Shown here: positions 51,999 to 59,853 of the stretch, piece after piece
Layout: each line of letters opens with the position of its first letter
Numbering within the stretch: position 1 is the stretch's first letter
Assembly: GCF_025998175.1 (NCBI RefSeq)
Contig: NZ_AP026695.1
Span: 798,038-862,037 of the forward strand
Reading direction: 5' to 3'
DNA from: Nitrosopumilus zosterae
GTDB lineage: Archaea; Thermoproteota; Nitrososphaeria; Nitrososphaerales; Nitrosopumilaceae
DNA: 64,000 nt
The notes under the pieces: model-generated
What the model was told of the DNA's origin: nothing
The model's input: only the letters and a program-made list of their open reading frames with translations
The model's database searches: none
Made by a program: the position numbers and the translations under genes

Positions 51999-52179
51999 GC
52001 AGGGGGTTAATCAAACGATTATGCACAAAATGCATAATCCTGAAAAATCACATTCTTCAGTTTCTAAGGTTGAATGCTATGTTTGTGGCAAAGGATTAGA
52101 AGACGGACGTTGTATTACAGCAAAAACATTGCCTAATGGAACTGTTTTGTTCTGTGATGTACACTATTCATTACAATGA
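51997..52179 (+). CDS. small Cys-rich protein behind operator-like repeats
   Basis: A 60-residue protein (MQGVNQTIMHKM) with CYVCGKGLEDGRC and FCDVHYS, a C-x2-C ... C ... C-x2-H cluster. ATG 51997 is preferred over ATG 51985 because the TATA-like element at 51965-51971 is 26-30 bp before it; the upstream ATG lies inside a palindrome. It may be a zinc-binding regulator of the neighbourhood. Confidence 0.65.
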   Translation: MQGVNQTIMHKMHNPEKSHSSVSKVECYVCGKGLEDGRCITAKTLPNGTVLFCDVHYSLQ

Positions 52180-52189
52180 ACAACGTATT

Positions 52190-52582
52190 TTAAATTGTGG
52201 AAATTGTTATGTCGTCAAACAATTCTTCCGCCTTTTTTATGATTTGCTTATCGTCTGCATCCGGTTCTGCTGAAATGAGTATCAAATTATCTCCAATTGG
52301 GACACTTATGATCAATTGTTTTGTTCTTCTAGATGCAATATAGTCAATTGGTCCAAGAACATCGTCAAGCTCTTTTCTCATTTTAAAATCTAACTGCATT
52401 TGCATGTATGTCATGGATATTTTCTCATCTTTGATCAACGGTGACTTTCCTTTTTTGAATCCTCCTGCAATCAATCTCCCATGTTCGTTGATTATCCCTA
52501 CGTGCCTTACTTTTTCATCTTTAGATAGTTCTAAACACGCATCATCTAATTTTTTAATTTCTTTAGCAGTAAGCAATGCCAT
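52190..52582 (-). CDS. conserved thaumarchaeal protein (DUF6659-like), paralogue 2
   Basis: A 130-residue protein from ATG 52582 (MALLTAKEIKKLDD); an ATG at 52591 adds three residues. It shares with the protein at 25228-25599 the core HVGIINEHGRLIAGG, the later DDVLGPIDY and ISAEPDAD, so the two are paralogues of one conserved thaumarchaeal family. The function is unknown. It converges with the small Cys-rich gene 10 bp away. Confidence 0.68.
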   Translation of the reverse strand: MALLTAKEIKKLDDACLELSKDEKVRHVGIINEHGRLIAGGFKKGKSPLIKDEKISMTYMQMQLDFKMRKELDDVLGPIDYIASRRTKQLIISVPIGDNLILISAEPDADDKQIIKKAEELFDDITISTI

Positions 52583-52769
52583 TATGATCATGTGCTGCAG
52601 CCGTTATTTTTAATATACTTTTCAAAATCTTAGACCTGCTTTTATTCTCTGAAAATAGATTTGTTTTAAAATCTCTCCCATTATGCCTTTTACTGTCTAT
52701 TTTAACGTGAGAATGTTGGTCATCTACTTGTCTTGGTACTCATAAATAGTCAAATGATCTTGAAAACAT

Positions 52770-54068
52770 GTGGGACTTTCAAATCAAAATCTATTGGGGC
52801 TGAAATTGTTTTCCCCAAGTTCAATTAACGATAAATCTTTGGAATTTTTTGAATTTTTAAAATATGAAACAAAAATATTTCGTAACGATTCCACCATTTT
52901 AAAAAAGAATTTAATCAATGAAATACCTAAAAGTCTCAAAATCAAACAAACTTCAAGAAAACAGCAAACACTAAAAAAATTTGAAAAATTTCTACAAAAT
53001 CTTGATAACATACTATTCATCAAAATCTCTGATGATGAAATATCTGAGATTAAATGGGATGACATTGATGATTTTTGTGGTTTATTGCGTTTAATTGAAA
53101 GAAGTGATGAAAGAAAGGTCAGGTGGGCACTATATCATTTATTTGCAAAGGGCCATCTTGAAATTTCTAAAACCCAATTAGCTGAATCATTAAAAGAGTT
53201 CAAAATTAAACACTTTGACAAGATTCTTGCCAAAATCATCAAGACGGAAACCCTTTCTGGCCTGGATGCTGAATTTAATGGAACTACATTCATAATTAAT
53301 CATGATGCTGGGGACAAATTGGTATCTCATTATTTGGCTGATGCCATCGAAGAACAGTCAAGGCGATCTCCAGGTGAACTAGAAGAAGAGATTTTAAAAT
53401 TAATTGATGAGGGTTCATATTCTAATCAAGAAATTTCCCGATCTCTTTTAATTGATGAAGGCCTTGTATCTAGAACAATTAGTAAATTACGTGATCAAGA
53501 TAAAATCATCTTGTCTAGCTTTGGTCAACGTGGTGCCAGATACTTTACTACAAATTGTGATAACTGTCCTTTTGGAACAACAAAAACATCCTGTAGAAAA
53601 GAAGCATTGTCTTTCATCATTTCTTCATTTATGAAAGATTTTGAAGTGAATCTTTCTGCAAACGATTTTGATTCGGTTGAATCAAATCAGGCATTACTTA
53701 AAATTAAACGAATTATCATGATGGCACGAAAAGAAAAGAATACAAAACTTGAACGTAATCTAAGTAAGAACCTCGACGATATACTTTCAAAAGTAGTTGA
53801 GAAATTCATAAAAATTGAATTTCCAGATAAATCTTCTGGTGGTTCTAAAATAAATTTTGGTGTATCTTCGGCCATATCCAATCTTCCAATATTATATCAA
53901 TTAGGGCTTAGAAAAGGAGCGCATGAAGGAATTCGACTCATGAATGAACTGCTACTAGAATCCAAAACCATACAAAAAGAAGACCGTGTGAAAATACAAA
54001 AACATGCTATGAAGGAAGCTAACAAATTTCTCAAAAATCTGGGCTTGGAATATAATAAATCTATTTGA
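52770..54068 (+). CDS. large winged-helix regulator with Cys cluster
   Basis: A 432-residue protein. A winged helix of MarR type lies at about residues 205-255 (YSNQEISRSLLIDEGLVSRT), immediately followed by a Cys cluster CDNCPFGTTKTSCRKEA (C-x2-C-x8-C) that could hold a metal or iron-sulfur centre. The N-terminal 200 and C-terminal 150 residues are helical and unfamiliar. It starts with GTG 52770, 25-30 bp behind a TATA-like CATAAATAG. It may be a redox- or metal-sensing regulator. Confidence 0.6.
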   Translation: MGLSNQNLLGLKLFSPSSINDKSLEFFEFLKYETKIFRNDSTILKKNLINEIPKSLKIKQTSRKQQTLKKFEKFLQNLDNILFIKISDDEISEIKWDDIDDFCGLLRLIERSDERKVRWALYHLFAKGHLEISKTQLAESLKEFKIKHFDKILAKIIKTETLSGLDAEFNGTTFIINHDAGDKLVSHYLADAIEEQSRRSPGELEEEILKLIDEGSYSNQEISRSLLIDEGLVSRTISKLRDQDKIILSSFGQRGARYFTTNCDNCPFGTTKTSCRKEALSFIISSFMKDFEVNLSANDFDSVESNQALLKIKRIIMMARKEKNTKLERNLSKNLDDILSKVVEKFIKIEFPDKSSGGSKINFGVSSAISNLPILYQLGLRKGAHEGIRLMNELLLESKTIQKEDRVKIQKHAMKEANKFLKNLGLEYNKSI

Positions 54069-54223
54069 TTTTGTTAATTTCTTGTATTGCTTTATTATCC
54101 TATTTTTAACGGCGTCATTTGTAACATTTTGGTGTGTTGTCTAGCTCACCTCAAATCCAGTTATTTAAACTGCAAATGAATTGATTTCATTTTAAATGAA
54201 CTCAATTATCTGATATTTTTTAA

Positions 54224-54391
54224 ATGATACTCTTGTATTGCCAACAATTGCTAAATTATCGTGAACCTGCATTGGATACCAAATCATATGATCCATCTAT
54301 TCATTGTAATTACTGTGGTGAAAAATTAGATAATAAGATGGAATATTGTTCTGATTTGTGTAAAGAAAAAGATTCAATTTGGCACAACTAG
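54224..54391 (+). CDS. small Cys-rich protein
   Basis: Read from sequence: ATG 54224 to TAG 54391, 55 residues. It contains HCNYCGEKLDNKMEYCSDLC, a C-x2-C ... C-x3-C zinc pattern seen in other short thaumarchaeal proteins. It precedes a charged small ORF by 16 bp. Function unknown. Confidence 0.55.
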   Translation: MILLYCQQLLNYREPALDTKSYDPSIHCNYCGEKLDNKMEYCSDLCKEKDSIWHN

Positions 54392-54407
54392 ACGTGGTGT
54401 TACTTTA

Positions 54408-54551
54408 ATGGATTATTCAAACCCAAATGCTGAGGAAGATGGAGTTGAAAGTAGGTTTGACAAATTATATCCTGAATACGACTACTCTTTAAAATCCTCT
54501 TCTAAAGAAAAAGATCAAAGAAAAAAGAAAAGAATGAAAACCATGTATTGA
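54408..54551 (+). CDS. small charged protein
   Basis: Read from sequence: ATG 54408 to TGA 54551, 47 residues. An acidic N-terminal half (MDYSNPNAEEDGVESRFDKL) is followed by a very basic tail (KEKDQRKKKRMKTMY). It follows the Cys-rich gene after 16 bp and may share its transcript. No family recognised. Confidence 0.45.
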   Translation: MDYSNPNAEEDGVESRFDKLYPEYDYSLKSSSKEKDQRKKKRMKTMY

Positions 54552-54957
54552 AATTGTATTTCTTAATTCGTTGATTATCTTTAGAATTATGATTTACATG
54601 TCTGTAATTATCTGGTTATTGTAATTTGTAGAAATTAGAGTAAAAAGCATTTTTCTTAACTACAAAACATGATAATCTAAAAAGTATCTTTTTAATCTAC
54701 AACATAACAGAATCGAAAAAAGATGTATCAAAAGAATAAATTGTCCATCGTGTTTATATTGATGAATAATTTCGTAGAAATGCCGTCACAAGGTTTGTAG
54801 GCAAAACCTAATTGACTAAAATCATACGGAAAGAAAAACCTTCAATAAAAATTTTAGAAATTAATTACTTCTAAGATGCATAGTTTTCACTGCTTAATTT
54901 TAGAAAAATGGAAAACAATTCGCCATCTTGATGACGATTGTTAGTTTGTTGACGTTG
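54552..54957. other. gene-poor AT-rich spacer
   Basis: About 400 bp with only very short ORFs and no tRNA-like fold. An inverted repeat AGGTTT-N7-AAACCT lies near 54794-54812. Nothing else supports a feature. Confidence 0.5.
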
Positions 54958-55173
54958 TTATCGTCTTTTAGCTGCTGCCTTTCTTTTAGGAGCTGCTTTT
55001 TTAGCTGCTGCCTTTCTTTTAGGAGCTGCTTTTTTAGCTGCTGCCTTTCTTTTAGGAGCTGCTTTTTTAGCTGCTGCCTTTCTTTTAGGAGCTGCTTTGG
55101 ATGCAGCATTTCTTTTTCTAGTTATAGCTGCTTTTTTAGCTGCTGCACTTCTTTGTGCTTTAGTTTGTACCAT
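54958..55173 (-). CDS. Lys/Ala-rich histone H1-like repeat protein
   Basis: A 71-residue protein that is almost entirely Lys, Ala, Arg and Pro. After MVQTKAQRSAAAKKAAITRK it consists of an 11-residue repeat, KRKAAAKKAAP, about four times, ending AAAKRR. Such tails bind DNA or RNA without a fold and occur in linker histone H1, chlamydial Hc1 and bacterial AlgP-type proteins. It is likely a chromatin-condensing or nucleic-acid-coating protein. The opposite strand is also open here but is a Cys/Ser/Phe shadow of the same repeat. Confidence 0.7.
   Translation of the reverse strand: MVQTKAQRSAAAKKAAITRKRNAASKAAPKRKAAAKKAAPKRKAAAKKAAPKRKAAAKKAAPKRKAAAKRR
54970..55101. repeat. 33-bp tandem repeat, about four copies
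   Basis: The 33-bp unit starting AGCTGCTGCCTTTCTTTTAG is repeated head to tail from 54970; copies start at 54970, 55003, 55036 and 55069, nearly identical at the base level, with the last diverging at its end. It encodes the 11-residue unit of the Lys/Ala protein. Near-identity suggests recent expansion and copy-number instability. Confidence 0.9.
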
Positions 55174-55362
55174 TTCTAAATTTTTAATAATTCACTATAT
55201 CTTATACTACAGCAGTGAAATTTTTTTATCCAAAAATACCTTTTTTGTAATTTTTTATCTTTATCCAGATCAGTATTTGTAGTGGTATGTCTTTCAATTA
55301 TTGATGCAAATAATATTCGTATTAAACAAAATTTCTTCTAAATCAAAGGGTATCACACAAAA

Positions 55363-56994
55363 TTGAATCTTGAAAAGATAGAAAATTCTTTTAGATCCAC
55401 TACCAACAAAAAATCATCTTTTGCAAAAAAAGGCATGGTATCTTCCGCCTTTCCTGATGCTACAAAAGCTGGAGTAGAAATGCTAAAAAAAGGCGGAAAT
55501 GCCATTGATGCGGCATGTGCTACGGCACTTGCATTGGGAGTATGTGAACCCCAAGCTTCTGGACTTGGAGGTCAGTCCATGGGAATCGTCTATTTCAATG
55601 GAAAATCATATGCGATAGATGGTTCTAGCCGATCTCCTTCTCTGGCACATTCATCATTTTATGCTAAAAAGAAAAACCGTCGTTTAGGATACAAATCTAC
55701 AACAATTCCGAGCACTTTGTCTATGATAGGATTTTTACATGAAAGATATGGTCGTTTAGAATGGCAAAAGATTGTTTCTCCTTCGATCCACATTGCCAAA
55801 AAAGGATATAAAATTACACAACTTCAACATAGTTTACAGCAAAGAGAGTTGGATAATTTTCATTCAATTAAATCAAAATCTGGCGCAAAATATTTTCTAA
55901 AAGACGGGCTTGTTCCATATGATGTAGGGGATAGATTCATTCAGGATGATCTTTCTGAAACATTATCGTCTATAGCCGAATATGGATATCGTATTTTTTA
56001 TCACGGAAAAATTGCAAAAAAAATTGCAGCAGATATGAAAAAAAATCATGGTTTAATTCAAGAAGAAGATTTAGCGTATATTCCAGAACCATTAATTCGA
56101 AAACCCATTAGTAGAAAATATCGTCATGTTACAGTTGCAACTTTACCTCCACCTGCAGCAGGTAGAACTTTACTTCTTACATTGATGATGTTGAATCACC
56201 TTCCTTCAAAATTTCTTAGAAGTTCAAAACCTAGCTCATACCACTTTGTTGCTGAGACATTCAGAAAAGCATTCTTGCATCGATTACAACGGCCATTTAA
56301 TCGTCATACATATGATCAAATTCAGGATAAATTACATTTACAAAGAACTTTTGCAAAACAAATGGCTGATTCCATTCATAATTCTATGGATGCTACTTTG
56401 CCTATGGAAGATCCTGATTTTGGAGGCGAAGATACTACGCATTTTTCGACTATGGATGATGAAGGCAATGCCGTTGGCATAACACAATCAATAGAACTTG
56501 CATATGGCTCAAAAACTGCAGCTGAAGGTTTGGGATTTCTATATAATAATTACATGTCAGCGTTTGAATTTAACAATCCTAATCATCCTTATTTCATTAG
56601 ACCAAATGCAATACCTTGGACATCTGTGTCTCCTGCATTGATTTTTAACAATTCTAAACTGTGGATGGTTGTGGGAAGTCCTGGAAGTCAGAGAATATTT
56701 TCTACAATAACTCAATTTCTGTCTAGAATCATTGATGGTGATTTATCAATGGATCAGGCAATTGAGCGACCAAGATTTCATTGTTCTATTGGTGGCACTA
56801 TTAGTATAGAGGATGGGGGATTTAGAACTGAAATTATCGATTATCTTAAAGAGATGGGCTATGACATTTCTGTTAAAGAACGATATTCATTTTATCATGG
56901 TGCAATTCATGCAACAATGAGGCTGCAGACACAAGATGGATTTCAAGGAGTGGCAGAAGTAAGACGTGATGGGATCGCCGAGGGATTAAATTAG
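55363..56994 (+). CDS. ggt: gamma-glutamyltransferase family protein
   Basis: A 543-residue Ntn-hydrolase precursor. It has SAFPDATKAGVEMLKKGGNA and QASGLGGQSMG at the N-terminal end and the autocleavage/nucleophile Thr in GGEDTTHFSTMDDEGNAV at about residue 357. It cleaves gamma-glutamyl bonds. There is no obvious signal peptide, so it is likely cytoplasmic. Start is TTG 55363. The next gene is N-formylglutamate amidohydrolase, suggesting a role in glutamyl compound metabolism. Confidence 0.87.
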   Translation: MNLEKIENSFRSTTNKKSSFAKKGMVSSAFPDATKAGVEMLKKGGNAIDAACATALALGVCEPQASGLGGQSMGIVYFNGKSYAIDGSSRSPSLAHSSFYAKKKNRRLGYKSTTIPSTLSMIGFLHERYGRLEWQKIVSPSIHIAKKGYKITQLQHSLQQRELDNFHSIKSKSGAKYFLKDGLVPYDVGDRFIQDDLSETLSSIAEYGYRIFYHGKIAKKIAADMKKNHGLIQEEDLAYIPEPLIRKPISRKYRHVTVATLPPPAAGRTLLLTLMMLNHLPSKFLRSSKPSSYHFVAETFRKAFLHRLQRPFNRHTYDQIQDKLHLQRTFAKQMADSIHNSMDATLPMEDPDFGGEDTTHFSTMDDEGNAVGITQSIELAYGSKTAAEGLGFLYNNYMSAFEFNNPNHPYFIRPNAIPWTSVSPALIFNNSKLWMVVGSPGSQRIFSTITQFLSRIIDGDLSMDQAIERPRFHCSIGGTISIEDGGFRTEIIDYLKEMGYDISVKERYSFYHGAIHATMRLQTQDGFQGVAEVRRDGIAEGLN

Positions 56995-57008
56995 AACAAC
57001 TGCCTGTT

Positions 57009-57776
57009 TTGTTATCTATTCCACATGGTGGAAGAAAGAAACCTATAGAACTTGATGGGCATTTATGCATTACAAATAAAGATCTTTTTGATGATTCTGA
57101 TCCTTTTGTTATTGAAATATTTGATTTGGGAGATAAAGTTCAACGTGTAATTAAGACAAATATTGCTAGAGCGTTCATTGATCTTAATCGTTCACAAGAC
57201 GATTTACCACCAAAAAATCCTGATGGTTTAATTAAAAGTTCTACTTGCTACGCAAAACCGATTTATCTTGATAGAAAGGAACCTGATCCTTCTCTGAGAA
57301 CTTTGCTAATTGAATTATACTATCTTCCATATCATAATTCCATACAGAAAAATCTCGATGAGTTGAAATTACAATTATGTTTAGATTGCCATTCAATGGC
57401 ATCATTTGCACCCAGCATTTCTCCAGATGGCAAGAATAACAAAAGACCGAAATTTTGTCTGTCAAATAATGATGGGCAAACCGCATCTGAAGAAATGCTG
57501 GAGTTATTGGCTTCGTGTATTTCTAAGTCTTATGAAATTGATAGAAATGAAATCTCCTTAAATGATCCATTTCATGGTGGTTATATTACAAAAACATATG
57601 GAAATAATCCTGTTCCGTGGATTCAAATTGAGATGAATAGAGATTTGTATTTATCCGATCCTTGGTTTGATCAAGAAACACTTACTGTAGATTTGACACG
57701 TTTACAAAAACTAAATGAACAATTTGAAAATTCGTTAAATCTATTCTTTAAAGAATTTGATGGAGTGGATTCTTGA
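57009..57776 (+). CDS. N-formylglutamate amidohydrolase-like protein
   Basis: A 255-residue zinc hydrolase of the N-formylglutamate amidohydrolase family. Family landmarks are LSIPHGGRKKP at the N-terminus, NIARAFIDLNRSQDD, CLDCHSMASFAP with metal-ligand His, and GGYITKTYG ... WIQIEMNRDLY. The start is TTG 57009, since no better start exists between the upstream stop and the IPHGG motif. It lies 14 bp after ggt, and the pair may degrade or salvage glutamyl derivatives. Confidence 0.8.
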   Translation: MLSIPHGGRKKPIELDGHLCITNKDLFDDSDPFVIEIFDLGDKVQRVIKTNIARAFIDLNRSQDDLPPKNPDGLIKSSTCYAKPIYLDRKEPDPSLRTLLIELYYLPYHNSIQKNLDELKLQLCLDCHSMASFAPSISPDGKNNKRPKFCLSNNDGQTASEEMLELLASCISKSYEIDRNEISLNDPFHGGYITKTYGNNPVPWIQIEMNRDLYLSDPWFDQETLTVDLTRLQKLNEQFENSLNLFFKEFDGVDS

Positions 57777-57901
57777 AAGTCACACAATTTCTTGCACTAA
57801 TTGATTACTTTAACGGTGATATTGTAAACATAATTTCTACACTTAAAATTCCACTTCCAATGGGTCTGAATAATCCATTTCTGACTAATTCTCAAGGTTG
57901 A
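57773..57901 (+). CDS. candidate 42-residue protein coupled to the amidohydrolase gene
   Basis: Read from sequence: TTG 57773 to TGA 57901, overlapping the upstream stop as TTGA. The peptide MKVTQFLALIDYFNGDIVN then IISTLKIPLPMGL looks like genuine protein sequence. The TTGA overlap matches that used between trpC and trpB. No family known. Confidence 0.4.
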   Translation: MKVTQFLALIDYFNGDIVNIISTLKIPLPMGLNNPFLTNSQG

Positions 57902-57965
57902 TTTTCCCAAAAACACTGATATTACAATAATCCTTATGTATTATAATCTTAGATTCTGATATTCC

Positions 57966-58430
57966 ATGGTGACTGAAAACAAAAAATCTGAAAGTTCTGA
58001 TAAGATGATTAAGAAAAAACAAGAAAAGGTAATGGATACTATAGCAAAAAACTATGTCCAAACTTTAGAACATACAAAAAACTTGGGAAAAGAATCTTTG
58101 GGAAAAATATCTGAAGTAGGTTTAACAGGAACAGCATTTCTAAAATCAAAACCTTACTGGGAATCTCTGAAACACAACTCACAAAAAATTAAAGAAAAAA
58201 CTTTGGAACATGGTGCAGAATTTAAAAAAAATAGCCCTAAATTTTACAAGAAAATTAGTAGTGGATTTTTTTATTTCTTCGAGTCAATAATAGGAAGAAT
58301 CAAAATCGGTACCCAATATGGAACTCCTAGTCTTGAAATATTAGAAAGGCTGGCCAAACTCAAAGAACTTGGAATCCTTACAGAAGAAGAGTTTACAAAT
58401 AAAAAGAAAAAAATCCTAGATAGAATCTGA
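57966..58430 (+). CDS. SHOCT-domain protein
   Basis: A 154-residue basic helical protein. The last 32 residues fit the SHOCT (short C-terminal) domain: LEILERLAKLKELGILTEEE then FTNKKKKILDRI. SHOCT domains mediate oligomerisation and occur at the end of varied membrane and regulatory proteins. It is followed after 2 bp by a two-helix membrane protein, so it probably works at the membrane with it. Confidence 0.75.
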   Translation: MVTENKKSESSDKMIKKKQEKVMDTIAKNYVQTLEHTKNLGKESLGKISEVGLTGTAFLKSKPYWESLKHNSQKIKEKTLEHGAEFKKNSPKFYKKISSGFFYFFESIIGRIKIGTQYGTPSLEILERLAKLKELGILTEEEFTNKKKKILDRI

Positions 58431-58432
58431 TA

Positions 58433-58606
58433 ATGGCAAAAAATCTAATAATTTCTACGCTTGTTATCATCATTGCGGTATTAGTTGGTTTTATAATTAT
58501 GACAAATCATGATTGGTTTTCTCAAGAATGGTTAATTGGGTTGAGTGTTATCGTTGGTGGTGTAATTGCTGAGGGAATTATGCTTTATTTGAAAATTAAA
58601 AAATGA
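58433..58606 (+). CDS. small two-helix membrane protein
   Basis: Read from sequence: ATG 58433 to TGA 58606, 57 residues. Two membrane helices are clear (LIISTLVIIIAVLVGFIIM and WLIGLSVIVGGVIAEGIMLY), with a short exposed loop between. It starts 2 bp after the SHOCT gene and is probably co-translated. It could be an anchor for its neighbour. Confidence 0.65.
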   Translation: MAKNLIISTLVIIIAVLVGFIIMTNHDWFSQEWLIGLSVIVGGVIAEGIMLYLKIKK

Positions 58607-58677
58607 CTCATTCAGTATGCCTTATGTCAATTATCATTGATTTGAGTTGTGATTAGGAAAATTTTCTAGTTTAGTTT

Positions 58678-58773
58678 ATGAATATAATTAAAACATACGG
58701 ACATTGTGGAAATGATTTTTATGATCTGAATGGAGTTTGTTGCTCTGTAAAATGTGCTTGGGAGATTTTATAA
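58678..58773 (+). CDS. candidate 31-residue Cys-rich peptide
   Basis: Read from sequence: ATG 58678 to TAA 58773. The peptide has GHCGNDFYDLNGVCCSVKC, four Cys in 17 residues. It ends 7 bp before the PRC-barrel gene and may be its leader gene. Small size keeps confidence low. Confidence 0.35.
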   Translation: MNIIKTYGHCGNDFYDLNGVCCSVKCAWEIL

Positions 58774-58780
58774 TATAAAG

Positions 58781-59203
58781 ATGGCTGACGAGAATACGCA
58801 CTTTTCAAAATATTTTTCCCTTCCACAATTTATTGGAAAATCTGTCTTTGATAGTAAAGGGCGTGATTGTGGAAAGATAAAATCTGTATTGGTTGATCCA
58901 CAAAAATTTTCAATATCTGGAGTAATAGTGAAAAAAAGATTGTCAAAAGAATATTTTTTATCTCGAGACTATTTTGAAGAAATCAATGATTCTGGACTCA
59001 GTTTAAACACGGTTCCGATAAAACCTGGAGATAAAGTTGCAGACATTGATGGAAAAAATATCGGCAAGATAATTCAAATCAATCTTAATCCTGATACGAA
59101 CAAACTGGAATCTCTGGAGATAAAATCTCGATTCAGATCAGAAATAATCTCTTCTGATAGAATTGTTGCAGTTGGTGAAAAAATCAAAATTAAATCCCTT
59201 TAA
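58781..59203 (+). CDS. PRC-barrel domain protein
   Basis: A 140-residue protein with two PRC-barrel-like units, the first around LPQFIGKSVFDSKGRDCGKI and the second around IKPGDKVADIDGKNIGKIIQ. PRC-barrels occur in RNA-processing (RimM) and photosynthetic proteins and as free proteins in archaea, where they may interact with the cell-division CdvB/ESCRT-like machinery. ATG 58781 (MADENTHF) is the start. Confidence 0.82.
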   Translation: MADENTHFSKYFSLPQFIGKSVFDSKGRDCGKIKSVLVDPQKFSISGVIVKKRLSKEYFLSRDYFEEINDSGLSLNTVPIKPGDKVADIDGKNIGKIIQINLNPDTNKLESLEIKSRFRSEIISSDRIVAVGEKIKIKSL

Positions 59204-59299
59204 ACAGTTTTTACGACAAAAACACTACCCCTTTCTTTACCTTTTTCAGGTCTCGATAACCAGACAGACCCTTTTTCATTATCTTTATTTACTTTAAAC

Positions 59300-59563
59300 A
59301 TGATGCAGAGTATGCAAGCATACGTTCTGATAAATTGTAATACTGGTAGTGAAACTACACTAATTTCTGAACTTAAAGAATTACCTGAAATAATTGAAAT
59401 TAATGGGGTGTGGGGGAAGTATGATATTTTTATAAAAATATCTACTGCAGATCCTAATGGAGTAGAGCAGATTGTCAAAAGACTTCGAAATCATCCTGAT
59501 ATTGTAGATACCTATACCATGCATGTTTTATATGGACAAGGCGGTACAATCGACAATGAATAA
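59300..59563 (+). CDS. Lrp/AsnC ligand-binding (RAM) domain protein without HTH
   Basis: An 87-residue protein matching only the effector-binding RAM domain of Lrp/AsnC regulators: AYVLINCNTGSETTLISELK, IIEINGVWGKYDIFIKIS and HPDIVDTYTMHVLYG. It has no DNA-binding domain, so it probably acts as an effector subunit that assembles with full-length Lrp proteins or senses amino acids by itself. ATG starts at 59300, 59303 and 59312 are all possible. Confidence 0.87.
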   Translation: MMQSMQAYVLINCNTGSETTLISELKELPEIIEINGVWGKYDIFIKISTADPNGVEQIVKRLRNHPDIVDTYTMHVLYGQGGTIDNE

Positions 59564-59853
59564 AAATTCAACACAGTGAATAATTAATTTCGTTCCTTTT
59601 CTGTTTGATGATCAATTTACTGTTCTATACAATTTGTAATGAAAAAATCAAAAATTAAATTCTGTCGTGCGGATGAATTATTTTTAATTTTAAAGTATTA
59701 CAAGATAAAAAATTAAACTTCTAAAATGGATTTTATCGATATTACACGGTCTGGTTCTGGGCAGGCATTTGTACAAAAAGCATTTTAGTCAATAAGTACT
59801 TGTAAGGGAATTGAACATAAGTTTTTAAAATTAATAGGAGATCTGTTTGAGAA

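Noticed and set aside
54928-55179. Cys/Ser/Phe-rich reading on the plus strand over the 33-bp repeat
   Set aside because: It is the opposite-strand shadow of the Lys/Ala repeat protein; Lys/Ala composition and minus-strand start are more plausible.
59726-59788. 20-codon ORF in the gap before the antiporter gene
   Set aside because: Too short, no motif, AT-rich surroundings; treated as chance.
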